From assembly GCA_900073065.1 (NCBI GenBank), contig FJOG01000033.1, positions 323,649 to 387,648 of the forward strand: a stretch of DNA of 64,000 nucleotides, given 5' to 3'. Of the stretch, positions 10,918-21,851 are shown piece by piece. The number at the start of each line of letters is the position of its first letter. Position 1 is the first letter of the stretch. Origin of the DNA: Phialocephala subalpina (lineage: Eukaryota; Ascomycota; Leotiomycetes; Helotiales; Mollisiaceae). The notes under the pieces are model-generated. The model made no database searches. It was not told where the DNA came from and saw only the letters and a list, made by a program, of their open reading frames with translations. Made by a program: the position numbers and the translations under genes.

Positions 10918-13462
10918 ATGGAGGGAAAACTTGTCGTAAGTGGTATCCAAATCTGACAAGGCTACCAGCTGACTGCATCGCAGATAGCCGTTGACTTCGG
11001 AACAACATATTCGGCCGTGGGATACGCTTTCGTACCTGATGGAGCAGATGTAAGACTCAAATATGAAGACCAGTTTACAATTTAACATCGCTAACATTGA
11101 CCAGCCTTCTTCAGTTCCCTTGAAGATCATCGACAGTGACTGGCCAGGACAAGGTAGAAGAACCTCTCACAAGATTCCCACGTGAGTTTCCAGACCCTCG
11201 ATAAGAAATCTTGCTGATTTCGATAGCGTCTTCACACTGGGAACAAGAGGCTTCCGATACGGTTTCCAGGTGAAAGACGATCCTGAGCGTGTCTGCTTCG
11301 CCAAATTGTAAGAGAAGGCTACCCTGACATGTGACCTGGTGACCAGTTGCTGAAATCTTTGATGCCCTTAGGTTCCTAGATCCGTCACAATTAAAGCAAG
11401 CTGTTAATCTTGCTCGCTTCGCAGAAGCTTCGGAGAATCATTCTCCAGTCATCATTGCCGTTGGTGTGACAAGATATCTGAGAGCCTTGCGTGAGAGGGC
11501 ACTTCAATGCATTGGCGACGATGCTGTCGGGAAGCCATGGGCACCGGGTAATACTTCCTAATCTTCCTTTGGGATCCGAAAAGGAAGTATGCTGATATTG
11601 CGGTTGGATGCAGTGCTTCAAGACCTGTCGAAAATAGAATATGTTTTGAGTGTGCCAGCCATGTGGTCTGATCAGGCCAAGGACCGTACCCTGCATTGTG
11701 CATTCGATGCTGGTTATGGTATCCGAGGAGATGAATCTAGTATTCGACTCGTTCTTGAACCTGAAGCCGCAGCAATTTACACGGTGACATCTGTAGGTCT
11801 TTGATGCCCCTCGTTGTAGGAGTTATTGATGCCTTTCCAGCTCCCAAACTGCTCTTTTGAGGTGAATGACGTTTTCGTGGTGTGTGATGCAGGTGGTGGG
11901 ACTGTGGTATGTTGATATTTTGCAAGGATGGAAAGTTTATCCTGACGAGATAAAGGATCTTGCGACTTACCGCATAACCGCTCTCTCGCCCAATTTGAGG
12001 GTTGAAGAGGCGGCTGTGGGTAGTGGTGATATTTGTGGATCTGTGATGCTGAATCGTCGTTTCCTTAACTTAGTGGAGCAAAGGATTGGTCCCATGGGAG
12101 CCGGTTACGTTCAAGATGTATGCCATGCCTTCCTCAACTCGTCACAACGAGCCTTGAATGACCTGAATGGCTAATAAATCATTACAGCTGGATGACGAGT
12201 TCAATAACGAGGTATATTAATGAGCTTTCTATTTCTGGATAAGTCCGTCCTTCATGCTCATGAACATGACCCACAGATCAAGCCTTGGTTTACAGGAGAT
12301 GATACGATATACACAGTCCAAGGTGATTAGTCTAGTAATCTCCCCGCTACCCAAATGTTAACAGAAGTCAGTTGACCCTGCCATTCCGGATGATCCAGCC
12401 AAGGGACTTCAAAACGGAGGACTCGTTATCACCGGTGATGATCTGAGAGAGGTCTTCGATACAGTCGTCCGCAAAATCGTCGATCTCCTGCGAGAGCATG
12501 TCACCACTACCAGATCATTTCAAGGCATACAAAAACTACGAATCTTGCTCGTTGGCGGATTCGGGAGCAACGAATATCTGAAGACTAACATCTCGGATGT
12601 TTTTCAAGATTGCGAAGTCCTTCAGCCTCCTGATGCGTATTTTTTTCCAAATCTATGCCACATGATCCCAAGACTAATATTGATAGATGGTCTGCTGTGG
12701 TCCGAGGTGCTTTGAAACGCTCCATGGTCAAGAAACGAAAGATCAGAGCCGCGTACGGAGTCTTGTGCAGGATGCCATGGTCTGCCGACCATGAAGAGGG
12801 TGGAAAGTATGCTCAATATATGAGGCCAGAATTCAAGTACCAATCCCTTTCTTTCCACCATTTCGCTCAACTCACGATGGATACAGGGTCAGAGACATGT
12901 TGGAAGACCGATGGAAATGCAACAACCATATGGAGTGGTATGTCAAGAAGGTACGTTAGACCCCCAACAAACAGTAAATTCCACATATCCTGCTGACTAT
13001 GTAAAAAGGGTGACGAGTTTTCTAACGCCAAAGTTGTCTCCTTTCCATTTTACTACAATGTTGGGATAAATAGCAGGTTCAAGTTTGAGTTCACCTTATG
13101 GGCATATCTTGAAGGATGGGAGAATGATGACCCTCCACCCTTCAAAGACTCGGGTACAAACTACACCCAGTACACTACAAGAAGTATCACGACTTGCATC
13201 ATTGGTGGGTACTGACTTGTAGACAGATTGCATGAAAATCGCGATCTTGAAACCAGACCTATCCAATATCCCGAAATCTGAATTTGAGGAGAAATACTCG
13301 CCAACAGGGGAAGCATACTACAAGGTCTCATATACCTTAGAGATGAGTTTCGATACTACCATAATTTTCAAGCTTCGTCACAACGGTAAGCTGTACGGTA
13401 ATGTAGATGTAGAGTACCTGGACGCCATGAGTCATGGTTATGGTGGAGAAAGGCGTGTTTAG
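10918..13462 (+). CDS. Hsp70-like (HSPA12-type) ATPase-domain protein
   Basis: Cytosolic member of the actin/Hsp70 ATPase superfamily, 584 residues from 15 exons: 10918-10935, 10984-11049, 11105-11181, 11227-11307, 11372-11547, 11614-11792, 11841-11906, 11956-12117, 12188-12211, 12277-12322, 12372-12636, 12687-12836, 12887-12950, 13009-13153, 13227-13462. Nucleotide-binding motifs are intact: phosphate-1 VDFGTTYSAV (about residue 9), connect-1 LEPEAAAIY, phosphate-2 VVCDAGGGTVDLATY, and the adenosine motif LLVGGFGSNEYL. The length and the C-terminus without a classical peptide-binding sandwich match the fungal HSPA12-like group rather than true Ssa chaperones. The very small exons (18, 24 and 46 bp) are the least certain parts. 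Client and role are unknown. It is followed in the same direction by a second, diverged relative. Confidence 0.88.
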
Positions 13463-14013
13463 AGATGGATAATATGAAGCAACTCTGAAAGCGTTTTTCT
13501 GGATATAAGAGAGCTTTGCAATCTCAGAAGGAGGTCTATTGAACAGATTGGGACAATGGATTGGAACAAAATGAATTCTTCGATCGCTTTCCTCCTTCGA
13601 CCTAGTCACCTCGCGTTCTGAATCTTCCCACCTTGCCCAGATTTCCCGCCTGCTTTCTCCGAGCAAGGAAGCCAGTTAGTAAAAATCCAAACTCTGTGCC
13701 TCATACAGTATCTGATCTCACAGCTAGCCCAGCAGTCTCCTCGATTGTCCTGTCAAGGCTGGGACATTGCAACCGCTAGTTCGCCCCGTCTTGATCGCCA
13801 AGAGCAAAAACAGCCTTACGCGTATGCAGTCTAAGGGTCAAGCGAGCCAGTGTAATTTTGTGGTGGCTGTAGGACTCTGCCCAATCATTTACTTCTTCCT
13901 CTGAGACACGAGGAACGACATGTCCGCAGCTGCATCACAACCACAAACTTCAAAACACCCAATGCTCGCTCTTGATCGCCTTGTCCTCAGATAGGTCACT
14001 CCTGGGACCTGAC
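13463..14013. other. Intergenic between the two Hsp70-like genes
   Basis: About 550 bp with no gene. No sequence shared with the region upstream of the first Hsp70-like gene was noticed by eye. Confidence 0.45.
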
Positions 14014-17000
14014 ATGGCAAATACTATTGAAACCGATGAGAAGATTTTGGTAAGTCGAACCTCCATTGATGACAAGGCAGCGAGGCTGACTACAGCGAGA
14101 TCGGTATCTATGTTGGCTCAAGTTCCGCCTCGGCCGCTTTCAGACTGTCGTCCCAGCGCACAGTAACTTCTGTCATCTGGTCCAGAGGTCGGACGACAGT
14201 CCCACTGTAAGATTGTCTATCAGGCTTTACTAATACTCCTTGAGACTAATTCGGTGGCATAGATTCATAACCAGCAAGGGCGATGGAGATGAAGCAAGCC
14301 TGAAGTTCGGCTACGATGCTGACCCTTTTGATTCTAATAAAGGATTCGCAATGTAAACGCGATAATTTATTTCCATCCGGTCCAAATGATAAAGAGCTGA
14401 CGAATGTTTAGTCGAGTATGGCTTGAAGGAAAGAGTTTTTGGGATGATCATCCACCAGTGGAAAGAATTACCGAAGAACTTCATCGAAGGAGGGGAAAGT
14501 GCTACTATTGTCCAATGAACTGGAAAGGCCCTAACGACAAACGATGCTTTAAGCTGTTCTTAAGTTTCATGAAGGCTCATGTAGAGCAAGAACTAAGCAG
14601 AACTTACCCAAGGGCAGGTACGCTCGCCTCAGCTTGCCCACCTTAGCATTAAGTTGATCAAATCCTGACAGCAAATACGCGTTTGAAGAAGGAATACTGC
14701 TTTGCTGTACCTCCATTCGTGCCTGACTGGAGCGTTGGAAGCTATGCATCCATTATTGGCGAAATATTTGATACTTCAACAGATACATGCTCATTCATGC
14801 CACAACCTCATGCGAGTCTACTCACTCTTGATCAGGAGGCTGTAGAAAGTCTTGAAAATGCGGATATTCTTATTGCATGCCATATGGAAGAGGAGATAAC
14901 AGTATGTAACTCAACAACATGGGTTGGAGCACATGCTAAGCCCACCCTTCAGAGCATTACCCACTTTGAGATTGGAACTGAGACAACCTCTCTTGCTCTT
15001 AGATACTTGGGTCAGAAGACATGCGTTGCTGGCTCAGATGACATAGGAGACTATTTTGAAAATTACACAATGATGGAACTTGTTCCTGATTGGGCTCGAA
15101 CGGATCAAAACATGGTTTCTGCAGCCGACCTTTTTCTTGAGCTTTCCAAGGTACGACTTCCTCAGAGTCTCCTTTGTATCCAGAGCTAATTGCCAACAAT
15201 GTTAGATGAGAGGAAGATACGTCGAAGTAATGCGAACCTACTGTTTTATTTCAAACCCCGGCTGATATAAAGAAGAACCTCAGCGATCATCAAGGCGATT
15301 ATGATCAAAAGATCAGACAAGTGCGTAAGTAACACCAGCACTCTCAATCTTCCAGCCTCGCCTGGACTTTCTAGAGCCCACTTTCTGCGAACTAGGACTA
15401 TCTTATCTCAGCCAGGCCTATCCCCTAGATTGTCCTTGACAGGCTGGGAGATTGAGAACGCTGAGTCACACAATCCTAAGATTTGTAATTCGTGCTAACA
15501 GTTACGGAGCACGCTTCCTAGGAAATAAACTCACTATTCCTATCCAAGCTCAGCGGATTGACATATTTGAACCCGTGCTGGATAGTATTGATAGATACAT
15601 CCCAAAGCTTCTCAGCCATCACTCCACAAAACTAAGAGTTAAGATTTTACTCAGCGGGCCTTTAGCGGAGTGCCCATATACCCATACATATTTATCATCA
15701 TGTATGGAAGTCCAAGGCCGCTTTATGGCAAATACTTCGAGCATTCTAGGCGCTGATGTCTCGTTGCTGCATACCAAAGACGAGTAAGTTCCTAGAACAA
15801 CCACATCGTTAACCCTATTAACTTCATAGATTACTCTCGCCGTCTTTCGGTGCAACTACTCCTAGAAATGGTTGGGGCAATGTATATGAAGACAATGCCT
15901 TTGAAGACCGTCTAGTTGATACCTTCTTGCATCTACCTCGTAGATCAGATGCACATAATTATGAGTCTATAAATCTACACATCGCCATGCGCCCGATTAT
16001 CTGGATGTTACCCAGCCTACATACTTCAGCTGATTTACGCAAGCTATTGGTTATAGCGGAGATGGTGTTAAAAGATACAGCATCCCGTCAAGGTACCACA
16101 TCTGCAGCAGTCCACGGCATCTATCCCGTGTTGTTCAGACATTTGCAAGATGGCGCCCCATTGAGAGCGATACTCTCAGATTTGTACACCAAGGAGCAGA
16201 ACGATCTCCTGTTGGAAACTGACGCAAAAAGAGGTCTACCGGCTCTACATCTCGCAGCAGCGCTCAACAATTGTACAATGATCGAAAGTCTTGTGCTCGG
16301 AAATTCAGCTGGAAAAGACGAGAAGACTGCATCCAATTTATCCACTGAGAGCTTTACCCCTCTCGAAATTCGAGTATGGCTATTCAAAAAGAAAGACGAC
16401 CAGTCGGCGATCAAATTGTTGCTTGGAAATGATATCAGACATGCTGCTCGTATGGCAGCTCGGAGAGGCTTTAAAGGTATTCTGAAAGTGTTTGAAGAGC
16501 ACTCTCGCCAAACATTCAGACGCGACTGTCCAACACTACTCCGGCTTGCAATTTTGGGTCAGCATACGAAGACTAGTCAATGGCTACTTACTATCAACCC
16601 TCTGTTTTGGTCTGAAAACCAGCCCACTCAGGTCAGAGATCCATGCAACCAAAAGGTTTACCAACTCTCCGAGATTTCAGTACCACAACAATTCACACGC
16701 AAGCTATCGTATCGAGACCTCAAGCGAGAGAACAGTAGGGATCAGCTAGCACAGATCTCGGAAGCGGTAGAGGCAGTCGACTTTGGAGTAAATGGTACTT
16801 CATCAAGAACCAGGAACCCGAAAATCTTGCTAATTCCTTACATAGGCAGGGAAATGGAAGGATCAAAAGATACCAAGCGCCAAATTTCAGATGCCAATAA
16901 GCAGAGAATCGGCCCACCCGTATGCACTATTATTGACCTGACCGAGCAATCATTCGATGATGGAATGAAATATTCGCTGTCAGACTGGACAGAGGGAGCA

Positions 17001-17651
17001 GCTGCAATAGCTGCAGCGGCCATCGTGAAATGCGATCAAGCCCTGGCGTCGATCAAGCCTCTTCGCTGGGATGACATACCGCCACTCATACGCTCTAAAT
17101 CCAACCATGCGAGACTTGCTCGCGCAACTGTGATAGACAGAGTGACTTGTTCGCTACATTACAAACGGAATCTTCGAGAAACTTTAGATCGTCGGGACGA
17201 GCTGCAGAGGAGTATTCTTTGGCAGCAACCGTACCTATTCTGTTCACACAGCGCTTGTGTCCAAGCACAAGATCCAGTCATCGAAAGTGATGGACACTCG
17301 TATAGAGACTTCTGTTATAGTCCAGAAGTTGTACCTAAAATTCACATAGGTATTGTGGGACATCAATTGGTGAGAAATAGCCCTGTACTGAAGGACCGAG
17401 AGCTCTGCAGTTCATGCAACCACCACTGGACGAAACATGTGTTTGGGCGATGGCATACGGTACAAAAAAGCGATCTTCAGACGCTCCATGAGGTCGAAAT
17501 CGAAGTCCAAAGATTAGAACGTCAAAGGGTGTTGATAGAAGCTACTTCTTCGGACCTTGCGGTCCACATTAAGGCAGCCACGCGCAGGCTAGAATCGTTG
17601 TTGACTGAAATTGAACAACATCAGATAGAATTTCCACTCAACTTCAAATAG
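14014..17651 (+). CDS. Divergent Hsp70-like protein fused to ankyrin-like repeats and a Cys/His domain
   Basis: Predicted 1049 residues from nine exons: 14014-14049, 14100-14206, 14263-14352, 14412-14617, 14672-15150, 15206-15226, 15273-15320, 15443-15783, 15830-17651. The N-terminal half follows the layout of an Hsp70-like ATPase (ILIGIYVGSSSASAAF, TTVPLFIT, LKFGYDA, then IDIFEPVLDSIDRYI before KILLSGP). The phosphate-1 loop has lost the DFGTT residues and no phosphate-2 motif is visible, so ATP hydrolysis is doubtful. Residues about 575-690 contain ankyrin-like units (GLPALHLAAALNN, AARMAARRGFKGILKVFEE, LLRLAILGQHTKTSQWLL). Around 913-975 is a putative metal site (CSHSAC, then CSSCNHHWTKH), followed by a C-terminal coiled coil. 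The start and first splice rely on a GAG acceptor; the 5' end and the 122-bp intron 15321-15442 are the uncertain parts. Confidence 0.7.
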
Positions 17652-18714
17652 ACTTTTCCAAAATATTTCAAGGAGATCTTGTGTTCCTTTGCACATTGCG
17701 GTCACTGTGGCTGTCTGCCTCTTGTCACATTGCTTTCTTCAAGTAAAAAGAAAGTTGAGCTGCAAATATATACGCAATGTGTAGAAGGATACTCGTGGGC
17801 TCTGTGGTCCCACGCCAAAGTGGTTATTGGAGATTCAAGTTCTGCCCCTCACATCGGATAGTATGTAAACCAAGAAGTTGAGATACGCCAAGGTCTGTGG
17901 AACAAGGAATCTGGAGCAAAACTGATAATTGTAGTTATCTCATCATTAGGTAACATTTTGACTAAGCTGGATTTTCCTTCTTCCTAGCCCAAGGCCCCCC
18001 CTAAAAATCAGAAATAAAATTTCTCGGGAGTGAAAAGGAGAGCAGAATATGACTCGTGACTGATTTCAAGAACAAGCAAACATTCGCGAACATGTAGAGA
18101 GGTGATTATTTACAGTGAATTGTTGAATTGTTGTAGCGCTTGCCGAAGGTATTGATTTTTCGGTAAATATATACTCAATATACTACTCCTAAGAAAGGAG
18201 ACAATCCGGGACATTATCCCCTTTGAGAACGCTAGTTCGTTGAGATTTGATACGAATATGGAAATGCCAGTATTGCATTTCGATTATGTCGGTACGCACA
18301 AACGTGAGTTCAAAGTGTTCTCTAAGTTTCAAGCAAGCACCTTCCAATTAGTTGTACTAGCTTATATATTTGGGAGGTTGGGGAGCCGCTCATGAAAACA
18401 TTGGTCCGAAAAGCCTCAAGCCTGCTGATGATAGAACTGTTGTATAGATTGAAAGGAAATGGGAATAACATGTGAGAGGGCACCAAAAAACCTGGAAAGC
18501 TAATGCACAAATGCCAGTCTAGAAAGGCAAAGACTCGTCCAAGGAACAAGATAGCTATTGGAAGCCAAATTGCAACCCGCCAAGCTTCTTTTTCACTTCC
18601 TTGACCCAATGACCCCACCTGCTCGAGCAAGTTGCTGCAAGTATAACAGCACTCTTAAAACCTTGAAACGTCCACTCATACCTGAACTCTGCGGTGCTTT
18701 CCATGCCATATACA
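17652..18714. other. Intergenic, no gene seen
   Basis: About 1 kb, A/T-rich. Short frames near 17679-17861 and 18322-18630 show no recognisable protein features and lie in what is probably 3' flanking DNA. Confidence 0.45.
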
Positions 18715-19014
18715 TCAGTTAGGACTTTTGTTTCCACCGGAACTCTTGCTATTTGTGGATGTGGTACGGTTGCGTTGCTGCTTGACGGGTGGGGTACCAG
18801 GCACCGAGATATTTTGCGCAATCCGTTCCATGACAGGAAGAAGATTTGGGAGTCGCATTTCCTCAAGTTCTTTTGCGGAATTTGATTTCGATTGTGGTGA
18901 TGTTGGTGGTGGTGTTTGTGTAGTGGGAACGGAGATGTTTCGGACGATGTCTTCCATGTCGGAGAGGAGATGGGAGCGTTTCGCTTCCTCCGTTTTGATT
19001 TCGAAATGTACCAA
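18715..19014 (-). CDS. Possible small Ser/Pro-rich protein with an internal repeat (partial model)
   Basis: I do not recognise it. The frame reads two related units, LLSDMEDIVRNISVP and LLPVMERIAQNISVP, about 39 residues apart, separated by Thr/Pro/Ser-rich linkers and ending in a Ser/Asn-rich tail. A repeated helix-forming motif argues that this frame, not the overlapping longer one, was selected. There is no ATG at the N-terminus; an AG at the end of TTCACTTAG just upstream on this strand could be a splice acceptor, so a first exon is probably missing from my model. Neighbours give no hint. Confidence 0.3.
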   Translation of the reverse strand: MVHFEIKTEEAKRSHLLSDMEDIVRNISVPTTQTPPPTSPQSKSNSAKELEEMRLPNLLPVMERIAQNISVPGTPPVKQQRNRTTSTNSKSSGGNKSPN

Positions 19015-19741
19015 TTGTCTTCTGCGTTTCTTGTAGCGGATACCGGGTGATTTCTAAGTGAAGAAATTTGGGATTGAGTAGGAGGGATTTGTAATGTGCG
19101 ATTTCGATCTGAACTGGACTGAACGAAGGGCTTGTGAGAACTTGGCGCTAGCCCTATGTCAGGATAGCTTATTCCCATCTCGACGAAGATTCTAGCTGAA
19201 CAGATCGAAAGCAAACATTCACGCAAGTCATAGCTCAAAACAATAGTCAAGCTGATAGTTCGTCGCCGCGAAAGTTTTCGACGTTTCTCGGTCCGCGAAA
19301 TAGCATTAGCAAGCTTACCCCTTTTCAGCCGAGTTCATGAATATACTCATTCTACAGCAAGAAACATTCCTATATCTATGATAACTTAATCTTCGGACTA
19401 TCACGCTATCGTATAAGTCGTCCGGTTTCTTAATCGTCGAGATTTGAATGAGATTTTAGGACAAAAAGTGAGCATCATATCATATATGCACGTGATATCT
19501 GCTATAGTTCAAATTCGAAGAGTGTCCAAATTGAAACAGCCCTATAAAGTTGGCTTCGAAGGAGACAAATTCCTCTCCAGTAGAAATCAAACAATAACGA
19601 ACTTCTGAACGACAATTTAAGAATAATAAGATCAGGGAAACTCCAAGTGTTGTATCACAGCAACGCAAAGTCAACTATCGCTTCATCGCTCTTCAGCCAA
19701 ACCCTCACTTAAAATATTTCCATCCCACGATCATCCGAGAA

Positions 19742-19891
19742 ATGGAGAATATTCAAGAGACCATGGCCAAGCTTTCCTCTGCTCACGAAGAAGGCACGGG
19801 AAAAGTTCGCCGACGAACACCCTCACGATTCGACCCCGGCCGAACGAATGCACCTTCATGGATACACTGCCCAGAGAAGTGCGAGACATGA
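19742..19891 (+). CDS. Short upstream open frame overlapping the F-box-like gene
   Basis: A 49-codon frame from ATG 19742 that overlaps the start of the next gene by 34 bases in another frame. Its end (RRRTPSRFDPGR) resembles the linker that often precedes such domains. It could be a regulatory upstream ORF, or the former N-terminus of the downstream protein after a one-base change. Confidence 0.3.
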   Translation: MENIQETMAKLSSAHEEGTGKVRRRTPSRFDPGRTNAPSWIHCPEKCET

Positions 19892-20618
19892 TATACTCGA
19901 ATCTCCTGCCAACACCCGGTCATGTAGCACTAATTGCTGACACAAGAGGCGCAAGACTCAAAATGTACTCTCATAACCCAAAGAAAAAATGGCACACATA
20001 TCTCGAAGAGGATCGTGTATGGACTGTGATTCGCGAAACTTGCGGACGGGCTTATGGTGAGACGAATGAGCTGCACAACGAGAATAGCAAGGACGATGTG
20101 TTCTGGGACAAATACACGTTTTCTTTCACATGCCACTTATGGAAATACGTCAAACAAGATCTGTAAGTCGCGAATCCTGTACCCAAATTCGGAAGTTATA
20201 CTGACTTATCTCGATCAACAGATCACCTTCCTATACCCACCTCCACGGCCTCCAGGACGAAATTCAGCACGTTGAACTCGAGTTCCCTCTTTTCGGTAAC
20301 GGTAACGATGAAGTAATCTCAGTCCTATCCTCTACCTTCAGCTTTTTAAAAAATTGCACAAACCTTAAATCGGTAACCCTCCGCAACAATCCGTACGGAT
20401 GTTCTCCAACATTTCTCGACATCCACCGTGATTATGAGAACGAGAATTGGATAGATGGACTCTGCCATAAAAGTTCAGATATCGGACCGCTTGATAGACT
20501 CGGTACTTTTGCTGAAATCGGGAGGTTCACGGCACGCCCGAGCGCAGATGTAAAACGAAAAATGATCTTTGATATCAGTCCCGAAATCTACACCACGGGC
20601 ACCAGTGGAGCTAATTGA
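19858..20618 (+). CDS. F-box-like / 2EXR-type fungal protein
   Basis: Predicted 233 residues from exons 19858-20162 and 20222-20618. The start MDTLPREVRDMIYSNLLP is the leucine-proline motif of fungal F-box-like and 2EXR proteins, which link targets to ubiquitin ligases or serve unknown roles. After the intron the sequence continues with LEFPLFGNGND and FLKNCTNLKSVTLRNNP, a leucine-rich-like strand often found after this motif. The stop at 20616 may not be original, because coding-like sequence continues in other frames downstream to 21033. The family is large, expanded and poorly studied in moulds. Confidence 0.65.
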
Positions 20619-21033
20619 TGGCGTGGCTCATCCGGAAACAGAATACTGAACCGTTGGCTGACAATCCTGCATCGGGCCTGGGGATGCGAGTTATGGGTCA
20701 AGATATGTTGGTCAGGAACGATACTCAGTATTTGAACCGTGTTTTGCTTCAAGTTGGCGAGGAAATAAGTCTCGTAGGACCTTTTCTAGACCGATTTATC
20801 ACGGAACGGTGCTTGTTAAATGGACTATGAGGGTGGGATTTCAGCCCGTTGAGGATAAGAAGAAGGAGCGAGAGCATCTTGGGGAATTCTCAGATATCAG
20901 GAGATTGATCAGGTCAGAACTAGCTAGAGTGCCAACGCAACCAAGGAATAGGAGGGCAAGAAGGAAACAGGCCCTAGCGGAATATCTGGGAAGAACGTAC
21001 GGTCAAGTGTACGCGACCCGAGGGGGCGGGTGA
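20619..21033 (+). pseudogene. Coding-like remnant downstream of the F-box-like gene
   Basis: Two overlapping frames carry protein-like sequence that would read on into each other: EEISLVGPFLDRFITER in one frame and GTVLVKWTMRVGFQPVED, then RRLIRSELARVPTQPRNRR, in the next. The switch happens near 20800-20830. This looks like the lost 3' end of the preceding gene after small deletions or insertions. An alternative is an unrecognised intron. Low certainty. Confidence 0.35.
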
Positions 21034-21851
21034 CAGACCACTTTAAGTGTTGGTGTGCTGTAGCTTCCACCTTATAAGCCGCTCACACTTTTGCGCTATC
21101 GATTGAAAATCTAAATTAACAAGGTAGTTGAAAAATGTCCGAAGTGAGACTTTCTAGTCCGACATCTCGAGGTTGAGATTTCGTGCTCGATTTCTGACCG
21201 TGGTCTGTTCAGCATTCGAGGACTAGAGAAGAGTCGGCGCGCCAGGCTGACCGTCGGTCCAAAAAACAACAGCCAGAGGCAGAGACCCACTGAGAATAAT
21301 GTTTCAATACAATGCACACAGTATGCACCAGGTATGTTGCAGCAACCAACTCAATTCCGAGGCCAGGTAGACTTCTCATGAGCTCACGGCAGGCATTAAA
21401 TTCTCGTTCTGCCATCCATTTTAAACAATATAAGAATCAAAGTGACAAATTGATATCGTAGGAGCATTCATAAAACCGCAAAATGCTTCCACCCCTCTAA
21501 AGCTAATGCATCTCGATCGCAGGGCGGGTGCTGAATGGGGAATAAACAGAACGCAGCGCTACCGGCGTTCAATTTATTACCTCCGGTCCCTCAAAAAGCA
21601 GTAGAAGCATGTCATTCGAAGGGCACAAATATATCATTCTGCGAGCGATAAACAAAAACAACCAAGCAGCCAGAACCGCGGTGAAGGAGTTGTGGGTTGG
21701 TGATGTTGGTTGCTCGGAAATGGCGGCCTCGCCAAAATTTTAAATTCGGCCTCGCGTCAATTCTGAATCCACACGAAGCTCCATCCCAACATCTGTCCAC
21801 TATGCGACCTCTCGACTACGCGCCTTCTACACTCTCGACAACCCGGTGACA
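21034..21851. other. Intergenic, no gene seen
   Basis: Holds the ALG6 promoter. A short frame starting at ATG 21801 stops before the ALG6 start and could be a leader peptide, but nothing supports it beyond position. Confidence 0.45.

Noticed and set aside
15358..15430. Possible extra exon (PRLDFLEPTFCELGLSY) within the 122-bp intron of the second Hsp70-like gene
   Set aside because: It looks coding and has an acceptor, but no acceptable donor follows before a stop, so I kept it in the intron. cDNA would settle it.
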